Shown here: piece after piece, positions 34,701-45,420 of the stretch
Numbering within the stretch: the stretch's first letter is position 1
How the letters are laid out: each line of letters starts with the position of its first letter
Source of the DNA: Aquilaria yunnanensis
Taxonomy: Eukaryota > Streptophyta > Magnoliopsida > Malvales > Thymelaeaceae
Direction: 5' to 3'
Length of the DNA stretch: 64,000 nt
Assembly: GCA_039654915.1 (NCBI GenBank)
Contig: CM077594.1
Coordinates: forward strand, 87,620,893-87,684,892
Made by a program: the position numbers and the translations under genes
Notes under the pieces: model-generated
What the model was told of the DNA's origin: nothing
Databases searched by the model: none
What the model saw: only the letters and a program-made list of their open reading frames with translations

Positions 34701-37700
34701 ACCTATGCACAAGTCATGCACATTTCATGCAGCAGAAGTGATTGATTCGAACTGATACTAAGAAAAGTTTATTAACAATCAAATTGACTGAGAGTTACTT
34801 AGTCTCTTGTAAGTTGTTTAGCTCCAACTGAACATCCTCAATTGTTCTGATGTCAAGTCCTCTTAAAGGGAGTGAATACTCCAAGTCATCAATTTCCTTT
34901 TGCAAAGCTTGGATTTCTTGGAAGAGCCCAGCAGCTGCATCCACAGGTCCCACCAAGTTCTCAACTGCTTGCTTTTCAGCCTCTATTTGGGCTACAATGC
35001 CTATCACCTGCAAGCAAAATATTTGAAATGTTGTAATCATTCAACAACATAGCACCAGCATAATGAATTTTCTCTTTTACATGACGCTATAGAAAACAGA
35101 AACTAAGAAAAAGAGCTGAAATTTTCAACTCAAGAAGATTCTCGACTGTTAAGTCTATATGGCTATGAGAGAATAATTTCCCTTCTAAGTCATGGGGGCC
35201 CACAAGTCATATGATCAATTCTTAAGTCATACACTAGTACGACAATCACCCCTTCATCCTTCCCACTTCATTTTCTTCCCATCTTTGTAAGCACAAGAGA
35301 ACCAATTTTTACCTATTTAAGAAAATAGTATATATGTTTTGCTTCAATTACCCTTTTTCTTTTGTTTATAGACAAAGGTGGAAATAGACAAGAAATATTT
35401 ATGCAGAGTAACTTGACAATAACTTCAACGATTTTGAAATTAATTGGACTTCAAGGATTATCCACATTATTGAAATCAAGCAATAGGGGTAAAAGGCACT
35501 ATTGGTCCCAAACCTTTAATTCTCATTACAAATCGGTCCCCAACCTTCTTTAGTTGCAAATTGGTCCCCAAACCGGCAAACCTTTATACTTCATTGCATA
35601 TTGGTCCCTAGCCCTAGGAAGGGCAGAAACCCAATTTACAGAGAAGAAAAACTCATTGTTTAAATTGCCTATTTATTGTTAGAAAATTGTGGCACGGTTT
35701 GAATTTATGGAAAAACAATTACCAAACAATTGAAATTAGAATTTAAAAAATTAACGTTACATAATTCGCACGAGTTAATGAATTCAAACTGTTCAATAGT
35801 TGTCTTCCAATAAATTCAAACTGTGCCATTTTCTCACAGTTAATGGACAATTTAAAATATCAGTTTTTCATATCTGTAAATCGAGTTTCTGTGTCTGCCT
35901 AGGTTAGGGATCAATATGCAATGGATTATCAAGGTTTGGAATCAATGTGAAAAGAAATGAAAGTTAGGGACCAATTTGCAATGGGAATTAAAGGTCCGGG
36001 GACCATTGGTGCTTTTTACCCAAAGGAATAAGAACTTACATCTTCAAGATCTTGGGACTTCTGGTCCAGCTTTTCTGACAGCTCCTGCAATTTTTTTTCC
36101 TCAAGAGGAATCACTTCCTTTCCCAGTTTAACATATTCATCATAAACTATACGAAGCTTGTCCAACTGCTGAAGAATAGACTCAGCATTTGAAGACTCAA
36201 CAGCCAATACTTTCACATGCTCAGCAGAATTTGCCGCCTTCACTCTTTGCTGGAACTCAGAAATATAAAGCACTTCAGCAAAAAAAAAAAAAACTACTAA
36301 GCTGTTGTGAATTTGTTCAGGTGAAGCAATGAGCATCCTAAGTTGAGAGTTCTTCAAGAATGAAAAACAGTCAAAATATCAACGTCCAAGTTAAAAATTG
36401 CCAACCTTCCTGACAAAGTTATCTTCCTCTTCAGCAGAGAAAGGGCGCTCACAACAAGGACAAATGTGATGAGCACGAGCTACTTTCTCAAATGGATCAA
36501 ACATTTTCCGCATCCCGTCTGCAATGTTATATTTGCTGCACATAAGAGGAAGCAGATTGGGCACTATTGACATGACAACGATTTTCATACTACAATGAGA
36601 TTTTGACACCAATAGCTTCTAATAACAAAGACCAACAATGAAAATCAAGCTTGCATATTCTCTACACTTATGCTCACATGCAAGCCTTGAGAGCCAAATG
36701 AGCATAACATGTGGAAGAAAATTCAATGCTCAACACAAATTGAACAATAAAACGGTAAATAAATTGACCCAAGACAAATGGGGGCACTAGGATTCAAACA
36801 TTGAGCTTCAGTTGTGTTACAATTCCTCCTAAAAGCATAAACTGATAAGGAAATGTCCCAACTACAAATGTTGGGCTTTTATATTGTCTGCTAGTTACCA
36901 TCTCAATCATACCTTTTCTGAACATCTCTTTTCTCCTTCGCAGTCTCAAAAATTTTGGGATAAGAATCAACTGCAAATGTCTGCTGTTCCAGGCATTGAA
37001 GTCTGGACTCAATAAGTAGCTTCCTTGCTGCAATTGAACCAAAATATTTATTTTAGCAAAACTTATTCACCATGCTGTGGCAGAAAAAAGATAAATGAAG
37101 ATTGCCCTGAGACCTCCGACCCAAAAAAGGAGGGGAAGCACAAGTTTAGGAACAACAGACCGAATACACATTCAATTGAAAGGAACACTTTACTCGTTGA
37201 TTAGAAACCTCTAAATCATCTGGTCCCAACAACCTTCCTCTAAGAAGATAATTCCTAATTCCTATATCATTTTATATTCATTCGCAATCAGTGTCATCCA
37301 GGAGACTGGAAGAAACATAGATCATCACAAATTAATTCAGAAACATAAAATCCCAATACAAAAGGCTCGAAATGATTTTTTAAAAGATATTTACATAAGA
37401 AATGCAATGGCTATATAAAAAATGCAAGCATCCTTAACAGCCATAAAAAAGGAAGAGATAGGTAGAACTGGCCAGAAGGTTCTCTGTGATTTACATCTGA
37501 GATCATACAGTGAAATTAATGAACCAATTCGATAACGTTACAATGGACCACAGTCATACTCACAATCCAAATCCTTTCGATGTTTTGACAGATTATCATT
37601 GACTTCTTGAACTTTCACCTGCAAAACATTCACTTCCATCTCAGCTTCACGGGATTTAGAGGTTGATTCAGTCAACTCTTTCTGGAGAGCCCTGCACCAG

Positions 37701-40700
37701 AGAATGCTCAACTCAGATAAATTCAGAAGACAGTAAATATAATCATTTGTAATGCTTAGAAGTAGAAAAAGAGGGTTTTAGGGACTAGGAAGCCCCTGAT
37801 TATAATTGAAAGAGACTAACAGAAAAAAAGAAACACTAGCTGTTCTTACAAATCATGAAAGAAATTATATGCTATTTTTTCATGCATAAACCCTTCAGTA
37901 TAAACGAACAGAGACATAAATAGGAAAGGGAATAAGAGCCTCATAAGGTGAGAATAGCCAATCATACAGATGTTCTCAAGAAAGAGACATAAAAAATACA
38001 GAAGAGTTGAAGTAAAAGCCAACTCGTTTTGGGTTGGATTTTAGCAAAACTAGCAATGAAACCCAAACATAAAAATCAATGTATGAGCAAGAAAAATAAA
38101 TCAGTCGGCTAACCTTAGAGCTTGGGCAATATCTTTTTTCAGATCTTTTTCACCTGGCAGCCTTCCTTTTAGCACGAGTCGTATCTTATCCTTGTGGTCA
38201 TCAATACTGAAAGTGGTGACAAAGTCTAACGATCAACATTGCAACAAAATGGAGAAACTACTTATCAACTTTGGGTCATTCTGCCAATGAAGGATGGAGC
38301 AAGTCATTTTTTACATCTTTTTGTGCTTTTTCTTCTGGTTCTCCAATTCTGACTTCCGGATGGAGAGTGTCATCCGGGTGTTGGCATCCTTATTCATAAG
38401 GTCTCTTTCTCGATTAAGTACCTGGATCTTATGATCTATTTGACGTATATGTTCCTCTTTTGCCTCTATGCTTGATTTAAAATTTCTTTCATCAAGCTGG
38501 TTTTTCTTTCTTTCGAGCTCAACTTGCTGCCAAAGAATCAAAGAAGGTTTACTGACAATCCATCATACAGAAAGACAATAAATACCAGTAAGCCCATAGG
38601 ATAAAAATACCGACCATGTTCCTTTCTTTTTCATCAATTTGAGAGAGGTTAATATCAGATAACTGAAGCTCAAGTGACTCTTGCTCACTCTTCTTCTCTT
38701 CCAGACGTTTCAGAAGATTTTTCTGCAATAAATCACATATAGAAACCATGTAAACTATGAGAAAATATTGCAAATGGAAAGTTACAACACACATCCACCT
38801 TGATTTCTAGTTTGGCCTGTTTCTGAGCCTCCGCATTTTTCCAACGCTCATCTGCAATAGTGTATGAACTCCATGCTCTCTCCAAATGTCTATCGTTTGA
38901 CATCTGAAACAACAACCATATATTGTATGTAACAGATAATTTGTCATGCTGATATGCTATCTTGATAAAATCTTTGGGGCAAAATGTCGAGCTAAGGTGG
39001 AGTGATGAGAAAATAGAATGCAGACAATAGTGATCTTGGGTTGAGCTAAATTTAATGCATAATATTCCAAATTCCCATTTTTCAAAAGGTAGGTTTCTCC
39101 TAGAAGTGGCTCATTTGAGCAAGCATTCTAGAAAAAGCAAAAGTTGAGAGCCATCACAGTTTCAAGCCCACAGGACAATATTTCACACAGTTGATAAGAA
39201 ATGAATACTTTGCTTTAAAAGGCTACACTAATGTCTTTTTTATGGAGATTCTGATTGCCTATTTATTTTCGTTCAGTCTATTAAGAACAGAATATATAAG
39301 TGACGAAGATCATGATTACAGAATGAATAATACCTTTTTGTCCTCCAAATTCCTGTCAAGCTCCTTTGACCTATTTTCAATACGATTTACAAGCTCCACA
39401 GCAGCTTCATCAGTAAATGGGGCACCTTGCAAATGCCCTAGATTGTAGTTTGCATATAATCTTTGTATAATGGAATCCCTTCCAGCCTTTTCCACAGCAA
39501 GATTCTTTTTTTGAAAAAATAAATGATGATATCAGACTTGTTTTGGATGCTACTTGCAACAAAATAGAAAGAAAAGAAAGGCTAATTGAATCATTTGTAA
39601 TTACTTCAGCATCTCTTTGGAGCTTGCTGATCTGCCAGATATTACTCTCTCTTTTACGTCTAGAAGATGAAATCATTTCTTCCAAGTCAGTCTTACCCCT
39701 CTCCCGCTTAGAAATTTTGTTATCCAAGAGCATGATTCTTTCATCAAATTTCGTTTTCCATTCATTCAACTCTGCATCAGTATCTAGATACCAGAAAAGA
39801 ATGATATTCGCTTAAGATAAAAATAACAAAGTTTAACCTACATAGTTATGTCATAAAAAAAAAAAAATTTAAAATAAACCAAAACAGAAACTTACGGAAC
39901 TAGTAAAGCATCCAACCCAAAACCAATTGGCAATAAGTGGAGAGGCCTTGCCACAATATAAAGTCATAACTAACCACAGTCTTTGTCATGGCCCACATGA
40001 CAGGCCCATTTTCAGTTTTCTCACCAGCCTGCATGTGAGAGAGCATGTTTAGCCATAAAACCCCACACGGTTACGTGAAAAGGTTATTTAAGGCTGTATA
40101 TTGTTGTAAGGCCTCTCCACACATTGCCAAGTGGTTTTCAATTTGACACTTTTACAGAGAAAAAAAAGCAATGAAATACCATTCCATGAGCTTGCAGTTA
40201 CAAAATGCTACAGAATAATACAGAAATTGCAAAATCATACACGTGCATTGGTTCTGTTAAGAATAACAAACCTTCACTTTCTTCAGAAAGTTTTTGATAT
40301 TTTTCTTCCTGTTCCCGGACCAAAGTTTTTCTTTCGACAGTCTTGATTGATATTTGACCTTTTATCTCTTGTAGCTCTTTCAAAGTTGCCTTGATGTTAT
40401 CAGTGTCAGAGTCCACAGTTTTTATGTTCTTCTCCAACTCTTGCATTTGATTTTTCAGGACTTCTGTTTTTTCTTGGTCTTGAGAGACACTTTCCCTCAG
40501 CTGTATGACAAGAAAGTCACATGAAAGTTCTATTAAAAATGAGTAATTAACAAAAGATCCCAACTATCTGATAAAATCCAAAAAGAACAATCAATGATAT
40601 TTCTGTAATATATTGAAAGCAAAACTTGAGAAGACTAATCCCATATCAAGTAATATCAATTATTAATTGATGAGGAATGGTTTCCACTAGCAGTTCATAC

Positions 40701-43086
40701 AAGTGGAATGCATCTCACTTGAAAGAAGAAAGGCAACAATTCAGATCCTAGTGTTGATTACAGTATACAATAGGCTCTTTAGTCTTCAAAACAATAAATT
40801 ACACAACACAACAATATTTTTTTAATTAAAAGTTGAAAATGCAAATAATGCAACTGTGTTTCAAAAATGAACCATTACTGACAAGAAGTTGTTGATTGAA
40901 CATACAGACCTTATATGCAGCATCTTTCAGAGTCTGCAGATGTTCCAATTTCAACTTGTAAGTCTTTATCTCTACAGACTGATCTTTGTGAAGCTTTTTA
41001 ATTACTTCCAGAGCTTTTGTGTATCTGTTCAAGTTCCAATGGAGTGGTAAACAAAAAAATCAGAGAAAATTAAGATACTGATCCTAATAAAGGTGAATGG
41101 AAAACGGAGAAAGGCAGTTTTCCATAAGCACCGACCAAATGAACTTTTCAATCAGATGAAAAGGAATAAATTTTCCATGGAAACTAATGTGGAAATCCAA
41201 ATTCCTTCCAGAGTAGCTTTTCCACATAGACTCAACAAGTGAAGCAATATCTGTGTCTGGACCATGAGAATGACAGGGAGGGCCTTCTATCTAAGCTGTA
41301 GTTATAAAGCACTTCACACCCAAATTCCTTGTACCGTGAAAAATAGATTTAATGGCCCCACCCTTGTTGTATCATATCATGTGAACAAAAGTGCTGTAGG
41401 AGTAATAGAAAAGTCCAGGCAAAGGAGCCATGCATAATGGGTATTGAAACATTATAATAGCTATGACCTTGTGGAATCAAGTACATTGGAATGCTTATGC
41501 GTAAAGAAAAAAAAATGAAAATAGCAAGCCTTGAGCCAAAAAACTCCTAAAACAAAAAACAAAAGGTAGAGTGCTGCATGGAACAAACAAAAGATAGCCT
41601 ATGTAACAGATTAAGTTGAACTTCCTGAACATTAGGCAAAAGAAAGACTTAGATAACATGAAAAGAATACCTGGTAGCAGAGAAGATATCATCGAACTTC
41701 TTTTTTAAGGTAGAAGAATCTTGCAAAGGCCAGTTTGCTTCATCTTGATGTACAAAGATAACATTTTCCAAAATGGCCTTTGAAACACCCATCAAAGCGG
41801 GAATTTCCCGATCCATGTCAGCACATCTATAGCTAAGGCAAACTTTCTGCACTTCACCAGTGGTTAAGGAAAAAACAATCAGGGTAAATTCTTTCCAGTC
41901 ATTTTAAAGTGAGGCTTCTCAATTTGGGTAACATACTATAAACATCAGTGCAGATATTAAGGCACAAATGACTAGACGGTTTTGGTATGTTTCATGAAGA
42001 TTATCCGGTACATGCAAGTAATACCAACAGCATCCAACCAGCCAACCCAACACAGCTGATTTGAATAAGTTTAAGACTTGTGACAAAACAAGGAAGTGCT
42101 ATCACAAGAAGCACAGGAATTTTTGCATGCCTACTCGAAGAACTCTGGAAAAGAGTCCTCAATAACGTATTTGTTGCACCAGATAAATTTGTGAAAGAAA
42201 TTTGCATTAAAGGCCTAAGCAAGCAACATAAAAAATTGGTGTTAGGCACAACCCCACGCTTGTGATTCTCGCTTGTGATTCCTCAACAATAATAACAAAA
42301 ACAAAAACAAGAGTTCAACAAATTTCTTACCTCCCCCGTGTGAGGGTTTAATGTCTGAAGAACACTTTCAATTGCTTTGTATTCCATCTTGGACGCTTTC
42401 TGAGTCAGCTGGAATGACCTGATACAGACTACATCCTTCCCAGCTGCCGTCTTGAACCGCAGCTTTATTTGCCCCTTTGTTTCTGTTTCTCCTGCGACCT
42501 ACCCACAAAACAAAGAAGCCGGTGGTGATGAATTAAAAAAAAATCACTAATAGAACTGAATGCCATAATAAACTAAAAATTCATCATCACAGTTCATCTG
42601 TTTATCTAGAATCTGGCCTGCTTCTCTATAGTTCGAGCACCGGAAATAACGGATGAAAAAAGGACTATTAGTTACCCAGAAATTATACCATAACCAGTGA
42701 TTTAAAAAAAAAAGAAAAGAAAAGAAATAAGAAATCATACAAAGGAAGAATATAATAAAGACAGAAGCAGAAGAAGACCTTGGGGTCGTGAATGAAACTG
42801 TGGCCAGACCTCGCATTTGGCGGCAACTCACCAGTGCACGAGAGCTTCAAGCACTCGATAATAGTCTGTGTAAACAAACCGATGCGTAAATAATTGCTTT
42901 TGAAACATGACGATTACAGTTGAAATGAGGATGAATAGAAGAAAGGGCAAGATGGAAGCGCACAGTCTTGCCGGCGCCGTTGGGGCCAACGATTAGGGTG
43001 AGAGGCCTGAAGAAGGTGATGACGTTCCTGTTTTCCGGGTCGAAGCTCCGGATTCCCTTTATCAGCATCTTGTCCACCGTGCTCAT
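25741..43086 (-). CDS. RAD50: DNA double-strand break repair ATPase RAD50
   Basis: RAD50 is the ATPase of the MRE11-RAD50-NBS1 complex, which senses and tethers DNA breaks and acts in telomere and meiotic repair. Exons, in reading order: 43086-42964, 42865-42779, 42498-42331, 41846-41671, 41024-40910, 40500-40272, 39783-39605, 39504-39334, 38903-38799, 38722-38615, 38526-38315, 38206-38114, 37691-37564, 37027-36913, 36535-36406, 36249-36040, 35007-34799, 33812-33611, 31623-31454, 31316-30998, 30454-30329, 30239-30187, 28977-28827, 26233-26171, 26084-25951, 25873-25741. All are GT-AG with consistent phases and total 3909 nt (1302 aa; plant RAD50 is about 1316). Walker A GPNGAGKT is at 34-41, the zinc hook CPCC at 695-698 between long coiled coils, the ABC signature SAGQK at 1210-1214, and Walker [12 protein letters not shown] near 1236-1246. 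The C-terminus ends [10 protein letters not shown]. No damage is seen; introns hold several transposons. The exon 7/8 junction is the least certain. Confidence 0.97.
28044..28389 (-). mobile_element. TRIM (tiny LTR element) in RAD50 intron 23
   Basis: Two direct repeats of about 113 bp (28044-28157 and 28278-28389) begin TGTTA and end CTCAACG/CTCAACA, bracketing only 120 bp. Next to the right repeat, on the - strand, is TGGTATGAGAACC, close to the usual primer-binding site for initiator-Met tRNA (TGGTATCAGAGCC). At the other inner border the - strand shows ATGGGGTTG, a short purine-rich tract. That is the layout of a terminal-repeat retrotransposon in miniature, in the same orientation as RAD50. 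A clean 5-bp target duplication is not visible. Confidence 0.7.
28675..28701. repeat. Poly-C run of 27 bases, followed by (CA)n
   Basis: A homopolymer of C lies in RAD50 intron 23, with a short CA repeat about four bases downstream. Such tracts are prone to sequencing and assembly error, so the exact length is unreliable. Confidence 0.85.
29225..30135 (+). pseudogene. LINE reverse-transcriptase C-terminal fragment in RAD50 intron 22
   Basis: Reading the + strand in shifting frames gives hallmarks of the 3' half of plant L1-type ORF2: [17 protein letters not shown], then QPISLGGL, then the zf-RVT region with a [16 protein letters not shown] segment and a CFLCKEA start. Stops and frameshifts interrupt it. 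It is antisense to RAD50 and 5'-truncated. No poly-A tail is obvious at its right end. Confidence 0.7.
31654..31896. mobile_element. Stowaway-like MITE in RAD50 intron 18
   Basis: It is flanked by TA on both sides (31652-31653, 31897-31898). The ends read CTCTCTCCATCCC on the left and CTCTCTATGTCTT as the reverse complement of the right. It is 243 bp without coding capacity. A second terminus of the CTCCCTCCATCC type at about 31930 suggests a further partial copy immediately to its right. Confidence 0.6.
35486..36021. mobile_element. MULE-type foldback MITE in RAD50 intron 16
   Basis: Its left end reads GGGTAAAAGGCACTATTGG and the reverse complement of its right end reads GGGTAAAAAGCACCAATGG. 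Pairing continues for roughly 250 bp per arm, so nearly the whole 536 bp forms a hairpin. The flanks CAAGCAATA (35477-35485) and AAAGGAATA (36022-36030) agree at 7 of 9 positions, consistent with a decayed Mutator-type duplication. The terminus GGGTAAAA is shared with the Pack-MULE at 8544. It ends 19 bp from the RAD50 exon 16 donor. Confidence 0.75.
39917..40142. repeat. Inverted TRIM-LTR hairpin in RAD50 intron 6
   Basis: The left arm (about 39917-39970) and the inverted right arm (about 40085-40142) share TGGAGAGGCCTT and ACAATATA blocks and pair over about 55 bp. Both arms resemble the LTR of the TRIM at 28044-28389 (CCAAAACCAATTGGCAAT type). This looks like two LTR copies in head-to-head orientation, able to form a stem in the pre-mRNA. 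Confidence 0.6.
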
Positions 43087-43311
43087 TGCTCCGGCGAGTG
43101 TGTTACAGACACTGCGAAACAGAGGTAAAGCGAGAGAGGAGGAGCAAGCAACTCCTTGACTTCGGAGCCGGGGAAAGTGAAACAAAACAAAAGAGAGGGA
43201 ACTTCGTCTTTCACTTGCACTTCTCCCCGCTACACCTACTTTTGGATTTTCTCATTGGGCTTCATCCTTCTCATTTTGGTTTAGATGAGGATCCAACTGC
43301 CAAGTTATGAT
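43087..43311 (-). promoter_or_regulatory. RAD50 proximal promoter and 5' leader
   Basis: Only about 225 bp separate the RAD50 ATG from a hAT-type MITE. The part nearest the ATG is GA-rich on the + strand (pyrimidine-rich on the coding strand), typical of plant leaders. No TATA box is evident. Confidence 0.45.
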
Positions 43312-43944
43312 TAGAGATGTTCAATGGGTTAGACTAGCCCAAGTCTGGTTTGGGGTCAAACCCTACTTAACCCAGTCAAGACCTGACTCGGCACAGCTCA
43401 GCCCAAGGGAGGCACAGAAGGAGTTGGGGTGGTTATGAGTCTAAGGGAGAAAGGAGTCTTGCGTAGGCCCAACTCGGCCCAGCCAGGCTAACAATGGAGC
43501 CTAGGCATGTGCCAGGCGAGGTTTGAGCAGGCTAGCCTGAACATCAGTTTTCAGATTTTGCTAAAAAGTGGATAAATTATACTCTAAGGCTCATAAATGG
43601 ATTCAACTTATTTCATCAGATTACCACTTTTCCCATTAATAATGTAATGACAAAAATCGAAATTGAAACATTTCTAGATGTTGGAACTACAAATACTAAT
43701 TGTATATTTTATATTTTATCGCAATATTAAGGTTTGTAAATGTCGTTTAGCTTTTTATTAACAAAAATTGCAATGGTAATGATATTTTTCTTTAAAATCA
43801 TAATTTAACAAATATTTTTAGAAAACAAAAAAAAATATTAAGCCCGGTCCAGACCCAGCCCAAGCCTAGCACGGATTTTGCGAGCTATGCCGGGCCTGAC
43901 CTAACCAGGCTCAGTCGGGCAGTCAGACCCACCATGCACCACTG
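43312..43944. mobile_element. hAT-type MITE immediately upstream of RAD50
   Basis: The flanks GTTATGAT (43304-43311) and ATTATGAT (43945-43952) match at 7 of 8 positions. The left end is TAGAGATGTTCAATGGG and the reverse complement of the right end is CAGTGGTGCATGGTGGG, similar in layout. Both subterminal regions are GC-rich with repeated GCCCAAG and CTCGGC words, while the core is AT-rich. It has no coding capacity. Confidence 0.6.
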
Positions 43945-44038
43945 ATTATGATTGTTTTCTCAACTGTGCTTCATTTGTACTATCTCACTTGGGGCAATCG
44001 CGTTGAAACTAAAAGGGGAAGTCGCGTTGAAACTAAAA

Positions 44039-45227
44039 GGCCAAAATACAGGGGAAGCCCTCCAACCAGTTGACCAGGACAGTTTGCCTCCTAAACTTCA
44101 ACTTGGCCTAACTCAACTTACAAAAAAGGGATCAGTTAACTCCTTTGATCATGTGTGCAAGTCATGTGACTTAATTTTGGGAGACACCATTTCTATTCAA
44201 TTTATCAACTGGGGTAGGTGCCTCTCCCGCATGGTTGTCAGCAGTCATTCCTTCACTTTCAATAGGGGGGAATTCCAATAAACAATGGAAAGAGAGAGCA
44301 TTCATTCCATTTTTAGAACGAAATTGGATAAAAGAAATGGGTGTACTAGCAAATTGCGTAATTGATGCTATCATCGAACTTCATCTTTTTTTTTTTTGAG
44401 TTTTTCGAAGGAATTGCTCCTCACTCTATTTCTAGCTTATAGCTTTCGAGAGTTGTCGATGAGGATTTGGGGCTAATAGATCCGACGATGTGGCTAACCT
44501 CCAATAAAAGATGTCTTGATTGAAGAACACAACTAAAAAGATGTCTTTAATTGTAATGCTCGATTGCTCAACCTGAACATAGCTAAGTGCTTGACCCGTA
44601 TCTCAATGTTGTAGATAACAAGCTTTTAAAACCTTAAAAAGAAAAGCTAAGAAACAAGAAATTTAAGTCTTCAACCCTTTTTTCCCATTTTTTTATCAAT
44701 ATCTAGTGCTGATTCCTACATAAAAAGCTTGAAAGAAACATAATTAAATAAACACAATTCACTCAAGAACTTTATTGCCTAGATGGCAGATCAAAATACA
44801 CTGAAGTAAAAAGGCATATAAATGGTAAGAAAAGAAATCAAGCATTTGGAATTCCCTTTATTTTCTTGTGATTTCGTGGAAACCAAATAAAAAGATTAAA
44901 GAAGTACCTTAGCAAGTTGCAACATCAAGAATGATTGCCTATGTGAATATAAGTAAAGAAGTGAAACAACATGTTTTTTTATACTATAGCTTCCCGACAA
45001 TGGAAAACTAGCAGGGACAATAGCATAGACCTGCTAATGGCTTGATCGCAATAGAAAAGAAATATAAATAGTGTGTCCCAAAATGGAGTCACGTGACTCG
45101 TACACATGGTTAAAGGGGTTGACTAATCCATTTTTGTAAGTTCAACGATTGAGTTAAGCCGAGTTAAAATTGAGGGGGCAAACTGTCCTGGTTAACCAAG
45201 TTGGAGGACTTCCCCTATGTTTTGACT
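44039..45227. mobile_element. Non-autonomous MULE with TIRs of about 155 bp
   Basis: It is flanked by a perfect 9-bp duplication AAACTAAAA (44030-44038, 45228-45236). The left end GGCCAAAATACAGGGGAAG pairs with the reverse complement of the right end AGTCAAAACATAGGGGAAG. The arms share blocks such as ACCAGGACAGTTTGCC and run to about 44190 and 45075. The interior (about 870 bp) has no recognised protein. Next to its left end, a 24-bp direct repeat containing GTTGAAACTAAAAGG doubles the target sequence. Confidence 0.85.
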
Positions 45228-45244
45228 AAACTAAAATGTGATAC

Positions 45245-45420
45245 CAATTATTGAGTGCCTCAACCAAGTGGCTAGGGTGTGAGAGATACTCAACGGATGT
45301 TGGGGGTTCAAATCCAGTCATACGCTGGTGTGGTGATATTTCAGGTCCCAAAGAAGTAGTCATCCTTATTTACTTAAATATCTACATACTTTCTTAACCC
45401 TATAAACTTGTTTATATGCT
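45245..45420 (+). repeat. Putative tRNA-derived SINE
   Basis: It contains a near-consensus RNA polymerase III A box, TGGCTAGGGTG (45269-45279), and a B box, GTTCAAATC (45306-45314), at plausible spacing, followed by an unrelated T-rich tail region. It does not fold as a complete tRNA. Both ends are approximate and no target duplication was found. Confidence 0.45.
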
